Shown: positions 19,401 through 28,312, counted from the first letter of the stretch. The stretch is 64,000 bases of DNA from Candidatus Hydrogenedentota bacterium (GCA_026415215.1 JAOAHN010000099.1:21758-85757); one strand, 5' to 3'. The notes: generated by a model from the letters alone, not told the origin. Translations and numbers: made by a program.

Positions 19401-19993
19401 GAGTGAACATAAGCCTCCCATTAGGGAAAAAAACTAAGTGGGAGTGGGCTAATGGGAAACTCTTTTCTTTTAATAAAGGACAAATTTATGCGTGGTACCC
19501 TAACGCTCATAGCACGATTGGTGAAAATACCTTAAGTAATAAGAAATTGGATTTAGGTGGTTTTAGTGAAAGATATGTTTATGATGTATTAACTGGGAGA
19601 ATTATCAGCAAAAGCAAGAAGGGAAAAAATTTAGAGGTCAAAAGTGATAAAAATCAAATATTCAGCATTCTTCCATACGAAGTAATAGGGTTAGAAATAG
19701 AGATGGGGAGAGAATTTAAGGCAGGGGAAAGAATTACGGGGAAGGTGAAGGTATTGAGGAAGTCAGGAAATAAAAATGAAAATTTTATTAAACATTATAT
19801 TTGGATAGTTCTATCTTCAGACGAGGAAGGTAAAAACAAGATTTATTCAGAATTAGTAGAAACCAATGAAGTAGGAGAAGCTCCTATAAATATTCCCACC
19901 TACTTAAATCAACCTGCGGGCTGGTATATCCTAAGTGGAAAAGAGATGTTCACATATAAAAAATCTATACTTTTCGTAAAAATCCTACCATAA
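16439..19993 (+). CDS. Large exported glycoside-hydrolase-like protein (GH42/beta-galactosidase-trimerisation type)
   Basis: 1184 residues with an N-terminal signal (IFFILVTLPAIITSPGSA). Residues ~48-160 look like a Rossmann/GATase-like domain (IRILAILPQ...IIVAGMD...GSGLILI). The middle has a TIM-barrel-like segment with a cysteine pair, CFCNFC near 618, as seen before the catalytic region of many GH42-like proteins. A second GATase-like domain of the beta-galactosidase trimerisation type lies near 879-960 (LRLLILPSCIFL, then LNAGGWVIADY). I cannot place catalytic glutamates with confidence. Likely acts on an extracellular glycan, but that is inference from fold-level resemblance. Confidence 0.6.
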   Translation: MGKIFFILVTLPAIITSPGSAREKTLHFENADLPQVSVSWAKPIKGKPIRILAILPQSSSQDVLALRKRLDADIETIYTENSFNLGCDPLWGRWCPEYETGEYKKELALTKINQEWETIIVAGMDINTLPPEFWEKLLSKVREGSGLILIPYRNPISHPIVELIKSLEQVEFPVRRWELLCSGEEDSSKRVKNDIFIYCSQLEKGRTVYIENYLDGVDTHSLIPDFLKEDKFSLYENAWAGLISLIIWSSSRDKEGRILSVQENVPKGPTEEEVPPELVSEDSLKLVQPVMGSSLTPFRIEYQVLGKTDANKIRVRVRREESPSGYEEYEFRILPKRKNEIGFTNIELPIGCPDYFLDVWLLKDGKVLDFFTKRFYHFSHPYIESVKTSKNFVYPHDSTMLKVNIAPSQVDRGEASIVAQAYDLVISNLFPEGRLVAENIVYISSKGGEVDIPLRFADLCGSYLRIKVWGIPFKINKLGMNYSSLFTLKIVDLPIIRKVLKKEWNSFLAVNKVDEVNKKIIIQKLSQIFESGTYLPIENVFEESITNLGNHLFFQVWNDYNSTSTNRWKRIPCFNDDYFLQKSLIEIQEKLDNKNIPTPCGVSLGWDASLTKLEEPICFCNFCSEKISKIWREEHNKDITDILVKVKEDLSQGVVSPEVLFHRKFMEDSFLNFITSLKNKCKLNYPEVPTGLGIYGGKEIYTGVNYETLLNVVDWVAIEPSEFSLRILPSLYQRKSDLYYKINFNNPDVSGQYLTDVLWRSLLEGGRGIFIENGLATNENSTAVKLIKTEDRLNPELRSFFSYLHELKYSGLADLFGKLKPDYNEEVAIYLSQENINISNLLENLDYKTSTINFMRILNGFGINPLVITKNTIEKLKSLRLLILPSCIFLNSEEIEAISDFLNAGGWVIADYMPGIVNEQDDDANIIDIFKNYKQNDVLLKGDVGEIIKKSEEKRVVLLGGEISKKWSEINPTMLSKTLGIFSELLSRVNISLPLGKKTKWEWANGKLFSFNKGQIYAWYPNAHSTIGENTLSNKKLDLGGFSERYVYDVLTGRIISKSKKGKNLEVKSDKNQIFSILPYEVIGLEIEMGREFKAGERITGKVKVLRKSGNKNENFIKHYIWIVLSSDEEGKNKIYSELVETNEVGEAPINIPTYLNQPAGWYILSGKEMFTYKKSILFVKILP

Positions 19994-20006
19994 TCAATAA
20001 AATCAC

Positions 20007-20015
20007 TGCTATAAT
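20007..20015 (+). promoter_or_regulatory. Extended -10 promoter for the chemosensory operon
   Basis: TGCTATAAT, identical to the extended -10 before pilD, lies 118 nt upstream of the mcp start. No sigma-28 or sigma-54 consensus is visible, which argues against flagellar-type control. Confidence 0.4.
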
Positions 20016-20132
20016 ATCGCATATTCAAAAAAATTCCCACTTTTTTTATTCAATGTGGTAAAATATATTCGCATTAACCTTTAATAGACTTTTATGAGAT
20101 AAAAACACAACTCTAACAGAGGAGAGGGGCTT

Positions 20133-22154
20133 ATGAATACAAAGAAGGTAATGACAGTAGCTAAAAGACTTGTAATCGGATTTGGCCTTATCACGGTAGT
20201 CCTGGTCACAGTGGGCCTAATATCCATCTTCTTGGGAGTTAGAATATCTAATATTTTTTCAAAGATGCATGATAGTTCTCTGCCATTGCGTAGGCATGCG
20301 TTTAACACATTAATCCAATATGCGGAAGTATATTCCGGTGAGAATGCATTGTTATCTGTGGATATAACTGAAGAAGTTCGAGCATCCCAATATAATGTAA
20401 GATTCCCGGAAGCAGAAAAGGTTTTTAAGGAATCTTTCGAGAATATAGAGAAAATTGAGAAGTCTTCACAACTCCAATCATTGTGGAGGGAATTTAAGCA
20501 ACTACACGATAAATGGTGGAAAGACCATGAAAAATTTGTACAAATAGCGAGGGAATTTGAACAATTCGGGATCCAGGACCCTTCAGCTTTAGAGAGAGAT
20601 ATAAACCAGTTTAAGTTTGACCACTCCATCCTAAAAACAAAAGTCCTCAACCTTATTACTAAAGGTGAAACTTTTGAGGGAGGTGAAGACCATACTAAAT
20701 GTAATTTTGGCAAGTGGCTTACCACAGCAAAGATTAAAAGTGAAAAGATAAACAATTTATTGGATGAAATTAGACCTATTCATCAAAGATTCCACGAAGC
20801 TGTTAAGGAAATCAAGGCTATTGTTTTACAAGGTGATAAAGAAGGTGCTCTGAAAAAACTTGAATCCAATGATGAAACAATTAATAAGACCTTCGAGAAG
20901 TTCGACGAAATACTTACCATAGCAAAAAATGCAAAAGATGCTTATCTGGCGATGTCAAACCAGGCATTAATAGAAAATGCCAAAAGTTATAGCCAAGCGA
21001 AAAATGCTATCCAAAAACTTGCAGACGAGACACAAAAAGAACTGGAAGAAGCAAGCGGAAACATTAGGCAATCTATTAGTTACACTATATTCGTATTAGC
21101 AATAGGAGTAGTATTAGGAACAGTAATAGCGATTGTCATTGGATGGATAGTTATTCGAAGTATAAATCGGATATTGGGAAGTATTTCCACTCGAATAAAA
21201 GACGGTGCTACTCAGGTGGATTCTGCAGCGGAGCAGGTATCCCAAGCAAGTCAAACACTATCAGCCTCTGCAAGTGAACAGGCATCGAGCGTTGAGGAAA
21301 CCTCTGCATCTTTAGAAGAAATCACATCTATGATTCAGCAGAATGCATCTAATGCGGCACAAAGCGAACAGATGATGAAAGAGACTGAGCAAGCGATATT
21401 GAACTCAGTTAATGCGATGAGCAAACTTCTTGGGAATATGGAAGCTTTGAGGGAAGCCTCAGCAAATACTGCAGGAATTATAAAGAACATAGATGAGATA
21501 GCATTCCAAACTAATTTGCTTGCCCTGAATGCAGCGGTAGAGGCGGCAAGAGCAGGAGAAGCAGGCAAAGGGTTTGCAGTAGTAGCAGAAGAAGTCAGAA
21601 GACTTGCTCAAAGAAGTGCAGAAGCTGCGAAGAATACCCAACAGATGCTCGAAGAGGCAATGAGAAGAGCAGAGGAATCATCTGACATGTCTAAATCAGT
21701 GGAAGAGTTACTAACAAAGACGAAAGAACTCATTCAGAAATCATTAGTTTTAGTTCAGGAGGTAAACACCGCCTCCAACGAACAAGCAAAAGGAATCGAA
21801 CAGATAAATACAGCGGTTATGGAAATAAACAAATCTACCCAGGAAGTAGCGGCGAGCTCGGAAGAATCTGCTTCTGCAGCTGAAGAAATGAGTGCTCAAG
21901 CTAATGAACTCCTTAGCCTCGCAAATGAGTTAGAAACGATGTTGGGAAGGGCTACAGCCAACAATACTGATAGAAAGATTAATGAAGAAAGTAAATTTTC
22001 TAAACACAAAATAAGCAAATCCACTGGGCAAAGGGTCCCCGATAGAAGAGCTAAAAAAACTGCCTTGCTCCCTCTAAAAAATAAAGAAAGCGTAACATTA
22101 GTTAAGCCTGAGGAGGTAATTCCTCTTGATGAGGAAGAATTAAAAGAGTTTTAA
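20133..22154 (+). CDS. Methyl-accepting chemotaxis protein with extracytoplasmic CZB zinc-binding domain
   Basis: 673 residues. Transmembrane segments lie at about 13-36 and 314-341, enclosing a helical sensor region of ~275 residues. Within it, His164, Cys190 ([10 protein letters not shown]), His217 and His221 form the 3His-1Cys set of a CZB domain. The Cys-His-His spacing (27 and 4) equals that of E. coli DgcZ as I remember it. The cytoplasmic signalling hairpin is standard, with the tip near 453-490 ([20 protein letters not shown], then [16 protein letters not shown]). No clear HAMP domain separates it from the membrane. The C-terminal tail has no NWETF-type docking pentapeptide. A GAGGAGAGG ribosome-binding site precedes the ATG. 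Confidence 0.93.
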   Translation: MNTKKVMTVAKRLVIGFGLITVVLVTVGLISIFLGVRISNIFSKMHDSSLPLRRHAFNTLIQYAEVYSGENALLSVDITEEVRASQYNVRFPEAEKVFKESFENIEKIEKSSQLQSLWREFKQLHDKWWKDHEKFVQIAREFEQFGIQDPSALERDINQFKFDHSILKTKVLNLITKGETFEGGEDHTKCNFGKWLTTAKIKSEKINNLLDEIRPIHQRFHEAVKEIKAIVLQGDKEGALKKLESNDETINKTFEKFDEILTIAKNAKDAYLAMSNQALIENAKSYSQAKNAIQKLADETQKELEEASGNIRQSISYTIFVLAIGVVLGTVIAIVIGWIVIRSINRILGSISTRIKDGATQVDSAAEQVSQASQTLSASASEQASSVEETSASLEEITSMIQQNASNAAQSEQMMKETEQAILNSVNAMSKLLGNMEALREASANTAGIIKNIDEIAFQTNLLALNAAVEAARAGEAGKGFAVVAEEVRRLAQRSAEAAKNTQQMLEEAMRRAEESSDMSKSVEELLTKTKELIQKSLVLVQEVNTASNEQAKGIEQINTAVMEINKSTQEVAASSEESASAAEEMSAQANELLSLANELETMLGRATANNTDRKINEESKFSKHKISKSTGQRVPDRRAKKTALLPLKNKESVTLVKPEEVIPLDEEELKEF

Positions 22155-22237
22155 AAAGAATCTCTTGGATATATTTTTATAATCTAAGCAGGAAATAAGT
22201 TAGTATATAATATCTATACCTTTACGAGGGAGGATAT

Positions 22238-25039
22238 ATGGCTGATTTAGACATAAAATCAGTGATAGAGAAGCTGAGTGAAATGGTGGTTTTAGCTGGT
22301 CCTGGGGACCTACAGGAACTGGCTCAGATACATACACTTCTATTAGAAGTTAACAACTGGGCTAAAGAAAATGGCTTAGGATGCTCTGCAACGGTAGCTG
22401 AAAATTCTGCTGATCTTATTGAGAAGGTAGTCTTACAAGAGGTTACTAACCCTAATGAGGCGCTAGAAAAAATTAGTAGAGTGGTGAGTGGATTTCAACA
22501 GGTAATTCTAATGAATTTTGATGAAAGAGAGGTGCAATACCCAGAGGATTTAGTAAAAAATAAGCCACACACAAAATGTGCGGAAAACATCTCAGAACTT
22601 TCTCTACCCAGTAATGTTGATCCAGATATATTTCAACAATTTTTACATAATCAAGAGTCAAATCTCGAAGAAATAGAGGCACTACTTTTAAGTTTTGAAG
22701 GGGGTGTAGAACAAGAAAAAGTCAGAGAATTAAAACGCAAAATACACACGCTGAAGGGTGAGGCAGGTGTATTAGGTTTGAATGATGTTCAAGAACTTTG
22801 TCATTTAGCTGAGGAACGGATTGAAAAAGGTATTAGTTCAGAGTTAATTGATACTCTGTTTGCATTGAAAGATTGGCTTAAATGTAAGTTCGATGCGTTC
22901 GCTGGAAAGGGCAGTATTCCGGGCTTTCCAGAAAAACTGAAGAGGGCGCTTGCATTAGAAGAAGAGTGTGTCCAAGACAAAAGTGAAGCAGGGGAGAAAA
23001 AATCTCAAGAAGTTATCTTTAAGCCCAAAGCACTTGAGGGCGATTTGGAGTTAGTTAGAGACTTTGTTCATGAGTCCACAGAGCATCTTGAAAATTGTGA
23101 TATACATCTATTGACACTTGAGACGGAGCCAGAAAATGAAGACTCACTGAATGCGGTATTTAGGGCTTTTCATACGATAAAGGGAGTGTCAGGTTTTCTC
23201 GGATTAGAAGAGATAAAGCTTATATCCCACGAGGCTGAAAATTTATTAGATAAGGCGAGAAAGAAAGAGTTATTACTTGTGGGCGAGACCATAGATGTAG
23301 TATTTGAGGTAGTAGATGCACTAAAGGAGTGTATAAACAATGTAAGGAAGTCTTTAGCTACAGGCGAACCAATAATGCCGTTAGAAAATACACAATACTT
23401 GGTAGAAAAAATCCGTAGTGTGGCTAACAAGGGTAAATCAGGGATAGCAATTGTAAGAATAGAAGGCGAACCAAAAGCAAAATTAGGTGAAATACTAATA
23501 GAGAATGGTTCACTAACCGAGGAAGGGCTTCAAAGAGCACTCGAAATTCAAAAATTACCTCCCCAACCAAAGAAATTAGGAGAAATTTTACGAGAAGAAA
23601 ATATAATCACATCAAAGAAATTAGAAGATTCATTAAAGTTAAAAGAAGAGCAACCAGGTAAACTAATAGGGGAAGTGCTTGTTGAGGCTGGGTTTGTGAA
23701 AGAGGAAGAAGTTAACGAAGCTTTAAAAAAACAGAAGGAACCACCAGAATCTCCAAAGTTAGGTGAGATATTAGTAAAGACAGGTGAAGTGGAGGCAAAA
23801 GAGGTAGTTCAGGCACTTCGAGCTCAAAGGGCACAATCTCTTACTCCTATGCAGACAGCTGGTGAAGCAATTAAAGTAGATGCTAATCGCCTCGACCAAC
23901 TCGTAGATTTGATAGGAGAACTTGTAATAGCGGAGTCAATGGTAGTACGCGAGGTAGAACTTAGAGGTGATATTTATAGTGAGTTAGCCAGACATGTAAG
24001 TCAGCTGGACAAGATAACGCGTGAATTACAATTTATGGCAATGTCGTTGAGAATGATTCCAATAAAGAGCACCTTTCAAAAAATGGCACGACTTGTTAGA
24101 GATTTGTCGAAGAAAACAGGAAAATTAATCGAATTCCATATGAGCGGAGAAGATACGGAATTAGACAAGACTGTAGTAGATAGGATTGGCGACCCGCTTG
24201 TTCATATGATAAGGAATGCAGTGGATCACGGGATTGAAGATACGCCTGAGGAAAGATTAAAGAAAGGAAAGCCACCTGTAGGGAACATATATCTTAGGGC
24301 ATTCCACTCTGGAGGAAATATTGTAATCCAAATTGAGGATGATGGTAAAGGATTGGATAGGGAAGCTATAGTTAAAAAGGCAATTGAGAGAGGGTTGATA
24401 AAATCTGAAGAAGGGCTTTCAGATAAGGAGATATGGAATTTAATATTTGAGCCTGGTTTTTCAACTGCAAAGATAGTTACAGAGGTGTCAGGCAGAGGAG
24501 TAGGAATGGATGTTGTAAAGAAAAATATAGAATCCCTGAGGGGACAAGTGGAAATCCACTCTACTCCTGGAAAGGGAACAGTTTTTACTATAAGGTTGCC
24601 ACTTACTTTAGCTATTATCGATGGGATGGTTGTGAGAGTAGGAATGGAAAGGTATGTGATACCCACATTATCCATAGTCATTTCACTCAAGCCGGAAAAA
24701 CAACATGTGCATACTGTAGCGAATAGGGGAGAGGTATTATCTTTTCATGGAAGGTTAATTAATCTTTACAAGTTAAGCAATTTGTTTGAAATTCCGGGAG
24801 CGATTGAAGATTACTCAGAAGGAACAGTGGTAGTAGTGGAATCTGGTGGAACACAGGTAGGTATCTTAGTGGATGAGATATTAGGCCAACAGCAAATAGT
24901 GATTAAATCACTTGGCGAACTCTTAAAGAATATCAATGGAATAGCGGGTGGGGCAATTATGCCAGATGGTCGGGTTGGATTAATTTTAGACATAGCGGGT
25001 ATTATTAAATTAGCGGAGTCTATTCCATCACATGTATAA
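22238..25039 (+). CDS. cheA: Chemotaxis histidine kinase CheA with two Hpt domains and MshEN-like repeats
   Basis: 933 residues. After a helical domain (1-100) come two phosphotransfer domains: His170 in KIHTLKGEAGVLG and His312 in FHTIKGVSGFLG. Residues 414-531 hold four repeats of the form K-L-G-E-I-L-x3-G-x6-L-x2-A-L-x2-Q, which resemble the c-di-GMP-binding MshEN/GspE N-terminal motif. Dimerisation (about 545-610), the ATPase with NAVDHGIED, DDGKGLD and GRGVGMDVV (about 615-790), and a CheW-like domain complete the kinase. It phosphorylates the CheY-type proteins and CheB encoded downstream. No typical CheY-binding P2 domain is visible, so the repeats occupy its place. Confidence 0.95.
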   Translation: MADLDIKSVIEKLSEMVVLAGPGDLQELAQIHTLLLEVNNWAKENGLGCSATVAENSADLIEKVVLQEVTNPNEALEKISRVVSGFQQVILMNFDEREVQYPEDLVKNKPHTKCAENISELSLPSNVDPDIFQQFLHNQESNLEEIEALLLSFEGGVEQEKVRELKRKIHTLKGEAGVLGLNDVQELCHLAEERIEKGISSELIDTLFALKDWLKCKFDAFAGKGSIPGFPEKLKRALALEEECVQDKSEAGEKKSQEVIFKPKALEGDLELVRDFVHESTEHLENCDIHLLTLETEPENEDSLNAVFRAFHTIKGVSGFLGLEEIKLISHEAENLLDKARKKELLLVGETIDVVFEVVDALKECINNVRKSLATGEPIMPLENTQYLVEKIRSVANKGKSGIAIVRIEGEPKAKLGEILIENGSLTEEGLQRALEIQKLPPQPKKLGEILREENIITSKKLEDSLKLKEEQPGKLIGEVLVEAGFVKEEEVNEALKKQKEPPESPKLGEILVKTGEVEAKEVVQALRAQRAQSLTPMQTAGEAIKVDANRLDQLVDLIGELVIAESMVVREVELRGDIYSELARHVSQLDKITRELQFMAMSLRMIPIKSTFQKMARLVRDLSKKTGKLIEFHMSGEDTELDKTVVDRIGDPLVHMIRNAVDHGIEDTPEERLKKGKPPVGNIYLRAFHSGGNIVIQIEDDGKGLDREAIVKKAIERGLIKSEEGLSDKEIWNLIFEPGFSTAKIVTEVSGRGVGMDVVKKNIESLRGQVEIHSTPGKGTVFTIRLPLTLAIIDGMVVRVGMERYVIPTLSIVISLKPEKQHVHTVANRGEVLSFHGRLINLYKLSNLFEIPGAIEDYSEGTVVVVESGGTQVGILVDEILGQQQIVIKSLGELLKNINGIAGGAIMPDGRVGLILDIAGIIKLAESIPSHV

Positions 25040-25074
25040 AAGGTTCTTAACTTGAAATAATAGGAGGAAAGATT

Positions 25075-25578
25075 ATGAGCGAGCAAGAAAGAAATGCAGT
25101 CAAATCAGAAATGAAGTCTTTAAGTGGAAAATATTTAACATTTAAGCTGGCAAAAGAAACTTATGGAATACAGATTTTGAAGGTTCAAGAGATAATAGGA
25201 TTGATGAGTATAACGAGTGTACCGAGGACACCTGACTTTGTGCGTGGGGTGATAAACTTACGAGGTAAAGTAATACCTGTAATAGAGTTAAGGAAAAAGT
25301 TTGGGATGGAATCAATAGAAGACACAGATCACACATGCATAATAGTAGTACAAGTAAATGGACCAAAAGGTTTAATTACTATGGGAGTTCTTGTGGACGA
25401 AGTATCAGAGGTAATAGACATAAGCGATGAGCAGTTAGAACCTGCGCCCTCTTTCGGTACTAATATAGACACAGCATTTATATTAGCTATGGGAAAATTG
25501 GCAGATGCAGTTGTAATTCTGTTAGACATAGACAAGGTTCTTACGACGAGTGAACTTTCAAGTATAAGTTCTATATAA
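25075..25578 (+). CDS. cheW: Chemotaxis coupling protein CheW
   Basis: 167 residues, a single CheW domain: YLTFKLAKETYGIQILKVQE, then VPRTPDFVRGVINLRGKVIPVIELRKKFG and ILVDEVSEVIDI in the second half. It bridges the receptor and CheA at the membrane. AGGAGG lies 8 nt before the ATG, and it follows cheA by 35 nt. Confidence 0.96.
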   Translation: MSEQERNAVKSEMKSLSGKYLTFKLAKETYGIQILKVQEIIGLMSITSVPRTPDFVRGVINLRGKVIPVIELRKKFGMESIEDTDHTCIIVVQVNGPKGLITMGVLVDEVSEVIDISDEQLEPAPSFGTNIDTAFILAMGKLADAVVILLDIDKVLTTSELSSISSI

Positions 25579-25596
25579 GACAAAGGAGGACAGTGA

Positions 25597-26073
25597 ATGC
25601 AGATGAAAGTCGAAAACATAAATCCATTCATTGAGAGTGTATATGATTTATTTTCCACAATGTTGAATGCAAAAACTGAAAGGAAAACAGTAGGAATAGC
25701 AACTACAGCGAATCCGAGAGACATAATGGCCCTCATAGGTATAAGTGGAAGGGTTCGTGGAGTGGTAGGACTCGCTTTTCCAGTATCCACTGCGTTAGCA
25801 ATGGTAGGAAGACTTTTAGGTACCGAAATTAAGGTTATTGACGACACCGTTTCAGATGCAATCGCCGAAATGGTAAATATAGTAGCTGGTGGAGCAAAAG
25901 CGAGATTGAACAAAGGTGATGAGCCTCCTTTAGATCTGAGCTTACCTACTGTCATCAGGGGAGGAGATTTTTCTGTGGAGTTTCCCACAAATTCTGTTTG
26001 GCTCGAAATAAATTTTGAGAGTGAATTAGGTCCGTTTACTTTAAGGGTAACATTCGAATCTGAGAAGAAGTAA
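25597..26073 (+). CDS. cheX: CheX-type CheY-P phosphatase
   Basis: 158 residues of the CheC/CheX/FliY fold. The phosphatase signature E-x2-N is present in AEMVNIVAGGAKARL (Glu91, Asn94), with a preceding helix ending in TVSDAI. Only one such motif is seen, as in CheX. It would shorten the signal by dephosphorylating CheY. AGGAGG lies before the ATG. Confidence 0.9.
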   Translation: MQMKVENINPFIESVYDLFSTMLNAKTERKTVGIATTANPRDIMALIGISGRVRGVVGLAFPVSTALAMVGRLLGTEIKVIDDTVSDAIAEMVNIVAGGAKARLNKGDEPPLDLSLPTVIRGGDFSVEFPTNSVWLEINFESELGPFTLRVTFESEKK

Positions 26074-26090
26074 AGATAGAGGAGTTAGTT

Positions 26091-26471
26091 ATGAAGGCGT
26101 TGGTAGTAGACGATTCTGCAGTAATGAGAAAAGTTCTAATAGGCGCATTGAGTAGAGTTAATATAACTGATGTAGATCAAGCAGGAGATGGAGTTGAGGC
26201 GGTTCAGAAAGTTCAAGAGAATGACTACGATATTATTTTGCTCGATTGGAATATGCCTAACATGTTAGGCATAGATGCGCTGAAAGCCATTCGGAGTATG
26301 GGGAAAAACATGCCGATCATAATGGTAACCACTGAGGCGGAGAAAAGTAGAGTGTTAGAAGCATTGAAAGCAGGAGCAACCAATTATGTTATAAAACCAT
26401 TTGAACCGAATACCATAGTAAACAAGATCCAAGAGGTATTGAATAAAGCGAAGGGTAGTAGTCTAACATAA
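26091..26471 (+). CDS. cheY: Chemotaxis response regulator CheY
   Basis: 126-residue stand-alone receiver domain. The acidic pocket (Asp7, Asp8), phospho-acceptor Asp52 (LLDWNMPNMLG), Thr80/Thr81 and Lys102 (VIKPF) are all present. It lies directly after its probable phosphatase CheX. The output target (flagellar motor or pilus) cannot be seen in this window. Confidence 0.93.
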   Translation: MKALVVDDSAVMRKVLIGALSRVNITDVDQAGDGVEAVQKVQENDYDIILLDWNMPNMLGIDALKAIRSMGKNMPIIMVTTEAEKSRVLEALKAGATNYVIKPFEPNTIVNKIQEVLNKAKGSSLT

Positions 26472-26480
26472 TTCCCAAAT

Positions 26481-26990
26481 ATGTCTAAAGAATTAGAAAA
26501 GTTGCCTGAGTTTTTTCTCGAGCCTGGTTACATTTACTTTTCTAAATCCCCCTTAAATTTGTATGCTGTGCTGGGTTCGTGTGTAGCAGTGTGTATATGG
26601 GACAAAAATTTAAAAATAGGGGGGATGTGTCATTTCCTTTATCCCAGGGTACCGTCCAAAGAAAAAAGAACTTCAAAATACGGTGATGTAGCTGTATTGG
26701 GACTAATAAAAATGATGGAGAACTCTGGGGCAAAGCGAGAATCCATGCTTGCTCAAATTGTAGGAGGAGCAAGTCCCCCTTTTATAAAGAACGATAATAA
26801 TTCATTAGGTAAGGAGAATGCGGAGGTAGCAAGGAGTATTTTAAATAAGAAAGGCATAACAATCGCATCGGAAGATACAGGCGGTAGCATGGGGAGAAAG
26901 ATAGTATTTAACACATACACAGGACATTTGATGGTACTTAAGGTCTACAAAATTCGAAAAGATGACTGGATATTACACTCAACAGAGTAA
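26481..26990 (+). CDS. cheD: CheD-family protein 1 (catalytic Thr replaced)
   Basis: 169 residues. The CheD core is clear: LGSCVAVCIWDKNLKIGGMCHF with the nucleophilic Cys and, 17 residues later, the His. The residue six before the Cys, Thr in Thermotoga CheD, is Tyr here, so deamidase activity is doubtful. It may instead act as the partner that stimulates CheX. It overlaps the long frame of cheR and has no obvious Shine-Dalgarno sequence. A second, canonical cheD follows cheR. Confidence 0.88.
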   Translation: MSKELEKLPEFFLEPGYIYFSKSPLNLYAVLGSCVAVCIWDKNLKIGGMCHFLYPRVPSKEKRTSKYGDVAVLGLIKMMENSGAKRESMLAQIVGGASPPFIKNDNNSLGKENAEVARSILNKKGITIASEDTGGSMGRKIVFNTYTGHLMVLKVYKIRKDDWILHSTE

Positions 26991-26994
26991 TTAT

Positions 26995-27798
26995 ATGGAT
27001 ACTGCCACTTTTAACGATTTTAGAAAATTGATATATGGAGTTAGTGGAATCTCACTGAACGAGCAAAAGCGAGCACTCGTGGTGGGTAGGTTATCAAAAA
27101 GAATGCGGGCATTAGGGATAAATGATTTTAGGGAATATTATAACTATGTATTAAAAGATAAAACAGGGACTGAAATCACAAAATTAATAGATGCTATATC
27201 CACCAATGTTACTCACTTTTTCCGTGAAGCAGACCATTTTACCTTTTTAAAGAACAAACTCTTAGAGTGGTATGATTTAGGGCAGAAGCGGTTCAGAATA
27301 TGGTCAAGTGCATGTTCAACTGGGGAGGAACCATATACTATTGCCATGGTAGTGTTGGAAACATTAAAAGGACCAGATATAGATATAAAAATACTTGCTA
27401 CTGATATTTCAACAAGAGTATTAGAACATTCTAAAAAGGGAGAATATTACTCCCACAAAGTAGAAGATATTCCAAAACATTTACTCTTAAAGTATTTTAC
27501 AAAGAAAAGAGAAGGTGATGACTGTGTATATGTTGTAAATGAAAAGTTAAAGAATATAATTAAATTCGCAAGGTTAAACTTAAAGAGTACACCCTATCCG
27601 ATGCAGGGTCCTTTTGACGCTATCTTTTGTAGAAATGTAATGATTTATTTCGATGAGAGTGTAAGAGAACTGCTCATCTCTGAAATATACAGACTGCTAA
27701 GGAAAGGGGGTTATTTATTCATAGGTCATTCTGAAAGTATAACTTCTTCCCAGAACAAGCTCCAAATTTTAAAGCCTTCAATTTACTATAAACCGTAA
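26995..27798 (+). CDS. cheR: Chemotaxis protein methyltransferase CheR
   Basis: Methylates receptor glutamates with S-adenosylmethionine. The N-terminal helical domain (FRKLIYGVSGISLNEQKRAL) is followed by the SAM domain with SSACSTGEEPYTIAMVVLE, ILATDIS and FDAIFCRNVMIYFD. I chose the ATG at 26995, four nt after the cheD stop and preceded by AGAG; the frame is open from 26962 but that start would overlap cheD and lacks a ribosome-binding site. Length 267 is typical. Confidence 0.94.
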   Translation: MDTATFNDFRKLIYGVSGISLNEQKRALVVGRLSKRMRALGINDFREYYNYVLKDKTGTEITKLIDAISTNVTHFFREADHFTFLKNKLLEWYDLGQKRFRIWSSACSTGEEPYTIAMVVLETLKGPDIDIKILATDISTRVLEHSKKGEYYSHKVEDIPKHLLLKYFTKKREGDDCVYVVNEKLKNIIKFARLNLKSTPYPMQGPFDAIFCRNVMIYFDESVRELLISEIYRLLRKGGYLFIGHSESITSSQNKLQILKPSIYYKP

Positions 27799-27822
27799 GG
27801 ATTACATAACCGGGAATATACT

Positions 27823-28302
27823 GTGTGGACAACAGTGAACATATCCGACATGAAAGTATCCAAAAATCCAGAAGATGTCCTTATAACATATTCTCTCGGA
27901 TCTTGCGTAGGAGTTACACTGTATGATCCTCTACAAAAAATAGGTGGAATGATTCACTGTATGCTTCCTCTATCAAAAATTGATCCTGTAAAAGCAAAGG
28001 AAATTCCGTTTATGTTTGTAGATACAGGTCTACCTCTTTTACTTCAAACACTTCTGGATATGGGTGCTGATAAAAAAAGAATCGTAGCAAAAGTAGCGGG
28101 AGGCGCAATGTTGCTTAACGATGATGGGATATTTAGAATTGGTGAGAGAAACTATATAGTAGTAAGGAAATTATTATGGAAAAATAACATATTGATATCT
28201 GCAGAAGATGTAGGTGGGACTGTGGCAAGAACTATGATTTTATACATTAATGATGGTAAAACAATTATAAAGAGTGCGGGAAGAGAGTACGAACTAAAGT
28301 AG
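27823..28302 (+). CDS. cheD: CheD-family chemoreceptor glutamine deamidase 2
   Basis: 159 residues with a GTG start. Contains TYSLGSCVGVTLYD and GGMIHCMLP. The Thr (six before Cys), Cys and His (17 after Cys) of the CheD triad are all present, in contrast to the paralogue at 26481. The C-terminal AEDVGGTVARTMIL segment is also typical. It would deamidate receptor glutamines and may bind CheX. It lies 24 nt after cheR. Confidence 0.93.
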   Translation: MWTTVNISDMKVSKNPEDVLITYSLGSCVGVTLYDPLQKIGGMIHCMLPLSKIDPVKAKEIPFMFVDTGLPLLLQTLLDMGADKKRIVAKVAGGAMLLNDDGIFRIGERNYIVVRKLLWKNNILISAEDVGGTVARTMILYINDGKTIIKSAGREYELK

Positions 28303-28312
28303 GAATTTCAAA

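Noticed and set aside
20001..20132. Sigma-28 or sigma-54 promoter before the chemosensory operon.
   Set aside because: Neither the TAAA...GCCGATAA nor the TGGCAC...TTGC pattern is present; an extended -10 element fits better.
20081..20755. A 224-codon minus-strand frame opposite the mcp gene.
   Set aside because: It is antisense to a clear receptor gene and has no recognised domain.
25329..25988. A 219-codon minus-strand frame opposite cheW and cheX.
   Set aside because: It is antisense to two well-supported genes with ribosome-binding sites; composition is low-complexity Ser/Thr/Val.
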